A DNA stretch of 8,755 nt from Dehalococcoidia bacterium. GTDB taxonomy: Bacteria; Chloroflexota; Dehalococcoidia; Dehalococcoidales; RBG-16-60-22. Every line of letters starts with the position of its first letter. The stretch's first letter is position 1. A program made the translations under genes and the position numbers. Location: the NCBI GenBank assembly GCA_030613665.1, contig JAUWLN010000072.1, forward strand, positions 1-8,755, written 5' to 3'. The notes beneath the pieces are model-generated. The model made no database searches, was not told the DNA's origin, and was given only the letters and a program-made list of their open reading frames with translations. This document shows, piece by piece, positions 5,707-8,755 of the stretch.

Positions 5707-7914
5707 TTAGCCCAGTATCGGGTCCATGGTCAGGGCGGGATGTCCTTTCTCCTCAAGGAAGGGCATAATTTCCTCTTCGCTGGTGCCGATGGTCTCATCG
5801 GCAATCTTGTCCAGCAGGTCCGGCACGCCCATCTCTGCGGCACGTGTCTTGAACCGCTCGCCGATTTCCTCTTTCAGTGATTTCGGCATCCAGACCATTC
5901 TCAGCAGACCTCCGTCGCCGATGGCGAATTTTTTCTGGGTGGTGTTGTATTTACCGTGGCCGACAAAGCCCGGCGTGCTGATACCGCCGCCGATGGTGCC
6001 GGCCAGGGTGGTGAACTTCATGCCGCAGGGCGTGTCTCCAGAATATTCGCGGTTTACCGTCATCACGCCATTGCAGAGCGGCAGAACGGCGGCGATACAC
6101 TCGCAACAACCGCAGGTGGTCATGGGGTCGTTGATGATGCTGTAAAAGTTATAGTGGTCTATCTTACCGCGTGACGCTTTGGTGACGAACTCATTGACCC
6201 CCTTCCACTGCCCGAGCTTGGCGTCAATCGTCTCGCCTTTCTCCACGGGCTGGTTGGGGCCGGTGGGATTGATTTCAAAGGCCGCTTTGCAGTCCATCCA
6301 GTTGTAGGAACCGCAAAGGCCGGTCCTCTCTGGGCTGATGACGCAGACGTGGCTCGGCGCGAAGGACTGGCACAGCGTGCAGGAATAGTAGAGGTCGGTG
6401 GTCTCATCGGTCATACCTTCAATGCGGGCATCGCGGATGGAATAGACTTCTTTAGCTTTCTCCGCCACTTCTTTGACCTTAGCCTCTTCGGTGTAGAGCT
6501 TGACCTGCAACTTGTCGAAGATGCGCCCGAAGTCCTGGTGCAGTTTGGCGTGAAGGAGCGTCCCGATGTGAGACAGTTTAAATCCTTTTTCCACCGCCTG
6601 CTTGCTGACGCGCAGCCAGGCGATGTCCCTCTGCCCGATGTGCATTGAGCCCTGAGCATAGTTTATCAGGTGGTGTATCTGCCGTTCCAGGATGGGTTCA
6701 TAGTCTTCCTGCATGTTACGGCCGGCAACCTCAACCACAATTGCCATAGGCAGCTGTGAGCCAGCCTCAATATCGGCTAGTTCCGGCCCGACTATCTCAA
6801 TCTTGCCGTCTTCCACCTCATCCATTCGCTTGCTGGTTACCCACTCGACCATTGGAGTGCGGCCGCCGCCGGCCTCAAGATAAATATCCTCGCCGCGGAC
6901 TCTTTCCCCTTCAAAGGCGGGGCCGAAGGCAACGGGAATTGGTATCTCAGCCACGCTAACCTTGAGTCCCCGTACTTCAATCGCTTTGGCGACTATGTTA
7001 TCGTGAGGTACATTGGAGACAACATGCTCGTAGGTGCAGATCCCTGTAGGTAAAACCTCAGGTATCGGCGTATCCGCAATCGTCGGGAAGCCGAAGTTAA
7101 TCGCCCCGGCGGCATTGGCGTACCATTCGTCGGTTACGTAGCCGAGGGGCATGGCGAAGGCAAAGATGCGGTCTTTGTTATAGATAAGGTGTTTTCGGTA
7201 GTCTCCAGCTTCAATACCACCGAAGGTAAAACCGGCCCTGATGGCGAAGCCAGCGGCAAAGACGGTAGCGCTAATATCGGGGCCAAAGGAGACCAGACGA
7301 GTTGGCCACCCAATCTGCACTCCCGATTCCACAAGCTGCTCGGAGAACCTTTTCCCATTATACTCGGCCGACATGAAGATATAGAGGTTCTTCTGCTGCA
7401 ATTCCTGAGCGATTTTCACTGCAATCTCATTGGTTGGGGCCGCACCGAGAATGGCGGCGAACCCTGGGGCAGTGCCATCAACGAACTCAATGCCCCTCTT
7501 TCTCAGGATGATATCATCGGCGGCACCGAGCCAGATATTATTATCAGTGATATCTTCTCCGGTGAGGTAGAAGTCAGGCTGTTCGAGATATCGAATCGCT
7601 TCAATTATTTCCTCGGCGAAAAAGGTGACCATGCCGGCGTCAAGGGCGGGAGCAAGATAGGGCAGGGGATGCTCTTCCCTGACCGGTGGCGGCAGCATGG
7701 TGCGGCACTTTTTCAGGATACGCTCCATATCGCTAACTTTTTCCACCTTCTCACCCAGGATACCGTATATCACCGGCAGATAGTAGGCGGTGTTGGGGAA
7801 GCCAACGGGTTCATTGGCACCCCATTTATCCATCGCTTGCTTCCACTTCTCTTCTGCCTGCTCGACAATCTTATATGCACCTCTGATTGCGGCTGAAGCA
7901 ATAATCTTTGACAT
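5707..7914 (-). CDS. acsB: Acetyl-CoA synthase, CODH/ACS complex catalytic (beta/alpha) subunit
   Basis: Condenses a corrinoid-bound methyl group, CO and CoA into acetyl-CoA at the Ni-Ni-[4Fe-4S] A-cluster. The protein has 735 residues, close to the 729 of Moorella AcsB. Every A-cluster ligand is present: Cys512, Cys515, Cys524 and Cys534 for the cubane and proximal nickel, and Cys601-Gly602-Cys603 for the distal nickel site. The intervals (3, 9, 10, 67, 2) equal those of the Moorella enzyme (506/509/518/528/595/597). Phe518 falls where the gating Phe512 of Moorella lies. Residues 1 to about 310 form the N-terminal region that docks CODH and carries the CO tunnel in bacteria; archaeal CdhC lacks it. 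The start ATG at 7914 has a strong GAAGGGGG nine bases upstream. The gene sits between acsA and acsC. Nothing suggests truncation or loss of activity. Confidence 0.98.
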   Translation of the reverse strand: MSKIIASAAIRGAYKIVEQAEEKWKQAMDKWGANEPVGFPNTAYYLPVIYGILGEKVEKVSDMERILKKCRTMLPPPVREEHPLPYLAPALDAGMVTFFAEEIIEAIRYLEQPDFYLTGEDITDNNIWLGAADDIILRKRGIEFVDGTAPGFAAILGAAPTNEIAVKIAQELQQKNLYIFMSAEYNGKRFSEQLVESGVQIGWPTRLVSFGPDISATVFAAGFAIRAGFTFGGIEAGDYRKHLIYNKDRIFAFAMPLGYVTDEWYANAAGAINFGFPTIADTPIPEVLPTGICTYEHVVSNVPHDNIVAKAIEVRGLKVSVAEIPIPVAFGPAFEGERVRGEDIYLEAGGGRTPMVEWVTSKRMDEVEDGKIEIVGPELADIEAGSQLPMAIVVEVAGRNMQEDYEPILERQIHHLINYAQGSMHIGQRDIAWLRVSKQAVEKGFKLSHIGTLLHAKLHQDFGRIFDKLQVKLYTEEAKVKEVAEKAKEVYSIRDARIEGMTDETTDLYYSCTLCQSFAPSHVCVISPERTGLCGSYNWMDCKAAFEINPTGPNQPVEKGETIDAKLGQWKGVNEFVTKASRGKIDHYNFYSIINDPMTTCGCCECIAAVLPLCNGVMTVNREYSGDTPCGMKFTTLAGTIGGGISTPGFVGHGKYNTTQKKFAIGDGGLLRMVWMPKSLKEEIGERFKTRAAEMGVPDLLDKIADETIGTSEEEIMPFLEEKGHPALTMDPILG

Positions 7915-7923
7915 ACTTTTTAA

Positions 7924-7931
7924 CCCCCTTC
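7924..7931 (-). promoter_or_regulatory. Ribosome binding site of acsB
   Basis: Reading the minus strand, GAAGGGGG lies nine bases before the ATG at 7914 and within the 34-base gap after the acsA stop codon. It supports the chosen acsB start. The gap holds no hairpin or obvious promoter. Confidence 0.75.
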
Positions 7932-7948
7932 TATCATCACTCTAACGC

Positions 7949-8755
7949 TTAGACCGAATCCAGCTCGCGCCTCATTTCCATATCGTAGAGGACGCGCTCT
8001 CTGGCCTTATCGATGCCCAGCGCCTTGCGCTTCTTGTCAATATGCTCAATCATAAGCTGGGCGGCTTTAATCGGGTCAAGCTCAAAAGCCCCCATGCCGC
8101 CGTACAGCTCCTCCATGTCCTTGAAGAGGAAATCCGTTACCTCTTTGCTGCCGGTGGTCGGCCAGGTCACGCCGAACACGGTGAAGACACCGGAGCTGAC
8201 GAAGTACTGGCCGATGGAGATGGCTTTTTCGCTCATCCATTCCGGCGCGGCACCGGCGGCGGGTAAATCGCTGATGTCATCGCCCAGACCACCATCTTTA
8301 ACCATGGCGGTAGCCGCTATCAGGATACGACTGTTGTCCACGCAGGAACCCATGTGCAATACCGGCGGAATACCGACTGCTTCACAGACTGAAGCCAGTC
8401 CCTCGCCGGCATATTTGGCGGCCTCGGGCACCATGAGCCCAGCCATAGCACTGGCCATGGCGCTGCAGCCGGTCTGCAGTACCAGCACATCATTCTTTAT
8501 CAGCTCCTTGACCATGGCAATGTGACCCTCATTATGGGCGGTGCGGGCGTTGTTGCAGCCGACGACGCCGGCCACTCCCCTGATTCGGCCATTGATGATG
8601 TTGTCATTCAGCGGCCGGTATGAAGCCCGGAACAGACCACCCAGCAGATAGTTGATGGTTTCATGGCTGAACCCTGCAATAAGGTCGCATTTCTCTTCGG
8701 GAATGCGGATGTTCTTGCCTCGCTTGGGGAAGTTCTCAATCGCTATTCTGACTAT
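7949..8755 (-). CDS. acsA: Anaerobic (nickel-iron) carbon monoxide dehydrogenase catalytic subunit, C-terminal 268 residues (5' end outside window)
   Basis: Catalyses reversible CO2 reduction to CO at the Ni-Fe-S C-cluster and supplies CO to acetyl-CoA synthase. The reading frame is open to the window edge, so the true start lies beyond 8755; a GTG at 8575 is internal. Three of the six C-cluster ligands expected from the family are visible: Cys67 of the fragment in VVGCNN, Cys97 in QTGCSA and Cys138 in HMGSCVDNSR. Lys177 in the MSEKA motif matches the catalytic acid/base lysine of characterised CODHs. The other ligands (His and two Cys), the B/D-cluster cysteines and the N-terminus are not in the window. 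The spacing from the second to third Cys is 41 residues, against 50 in Moorella AcsA as I recall it. The gene ends in TAA 34 bases before acsB. That adjacency favours the ACS-partner CODH over a stand-alone CooS, although the two are homologous. Confidence 0.95.
   Translation of the reverse strand: MVRIAIENFPKRGKNIRIPEEKCDLIAGFSHETINYLLGGLFRASYRPLNDNIINGRIRGVAGVVGCNNARTAHNEGHIAMVKELIKNDVLVLQTGCSAMASAMAGLMVPEAAKYAGEGLASVCEAVGIPPVLHMGSCVDNSRILIAATAMVKDGGLGDDISDLPAAGAAPEWMSEKAISIGQYFVSSGVFTVFGVTWPTTGSKEVTDFLFKDMEELYGGMGAFELDPIKAAQLMIEHIDKKRKALGIDKARERVLYDMEMRRELDSV

Noticed and set aside
7189..7896. Plus-strand open frame of 235 codons opposite the 5' part of acsB
   Set aside because: acsB is full length with every A-cluster ligand. 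The opposite-strand translation has no family features and lies wholly inside acsB.
5707..7914. Archaeal CdhC-type acetyl-CoA synthase
   Set aside because: The protein has the roughly 310-residue N-terminal region absent from CdhC, and it is followed by bacterial-style acsC and a folate-type acsE methyltransferase.
7949..8575. A short 208-residue CODH starting at GTG 8575
   Set aside because: The same frame continues to the window edge with CODH-like sequence before it (for example IAGFSHETINYLLGG), so the GTG is an internal valine.

Overview
All seven genes in this window lie on the minus strand, so the cluster reads from the right edge to the left. It is a Wood-Ljungdahl (reductive acetyl-CoA) pathway operon from an anaerobic bacterium. 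AcsB keeps the long N-terminal CODH-binding region, which is the bacterial rather than the archaeal form. The gene set, including a DUF3786 protein and NuoG-like/GltD-like electron carriers, would suit a Dehalococcoidia-like Chloroflexota or another uncultured acetogen-type or sulfate-reducer-type lineage. That placement is only a guess, because the window holds no phylogenetic marker.

Layout in transcription order: acsA/cooS, the nickel CO dehydrogenase (8755-7949, 5' end beyond the window); acsB, acetyl-CoA synthase (7914-5707); acsC, corrinoid iron-sulfur protein large subunit (5692-4346); acsE, methyltetrahydrofolate:corrinoid methyltransferase (4335-3457); a DUF3786 protein (3392-2724); a 737-residue fusion of NuoG-like, ferredoxin and GltD-like modules (2700-487); and the first 162 residues of a second protein with the same NuoG-like N-terminus (487-1, continuing off the left edge). 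Gaps are 34, 14, 10, 64 and 23 bases, followed by a one-base stop/start overlap. This implies a single transcript. No promoter or terminator is evident inside it, no stretch over 64 bases lacks a gene, and I saw no RNA gene, mobile element or CRISPR array.

How the genes work together: AcsE moves a methyl group from methyl-tetrahydrofolate to the cobamide of the corrinoid protein (AcsC plus its partner AcsD, which is not in this window). AcsA reduces CO2 to CO, and AcsB joins methyl, CO and CoA into acetyl-CoA; all steps are reversible. The last two genes look like redox partners. The best inference, not proved here, is an NADP-linked formate dehydrogenase pair (FdhB-like flavoprotein and the start of FdhA), which would supply the formate that begins the methyl branch. 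The points most worth a second look are the tandem NuoG-like modules, the extra four-cysteine motif both of them carry, and the uncharacterised DUF3786 protein embedded in a core pathway operon.
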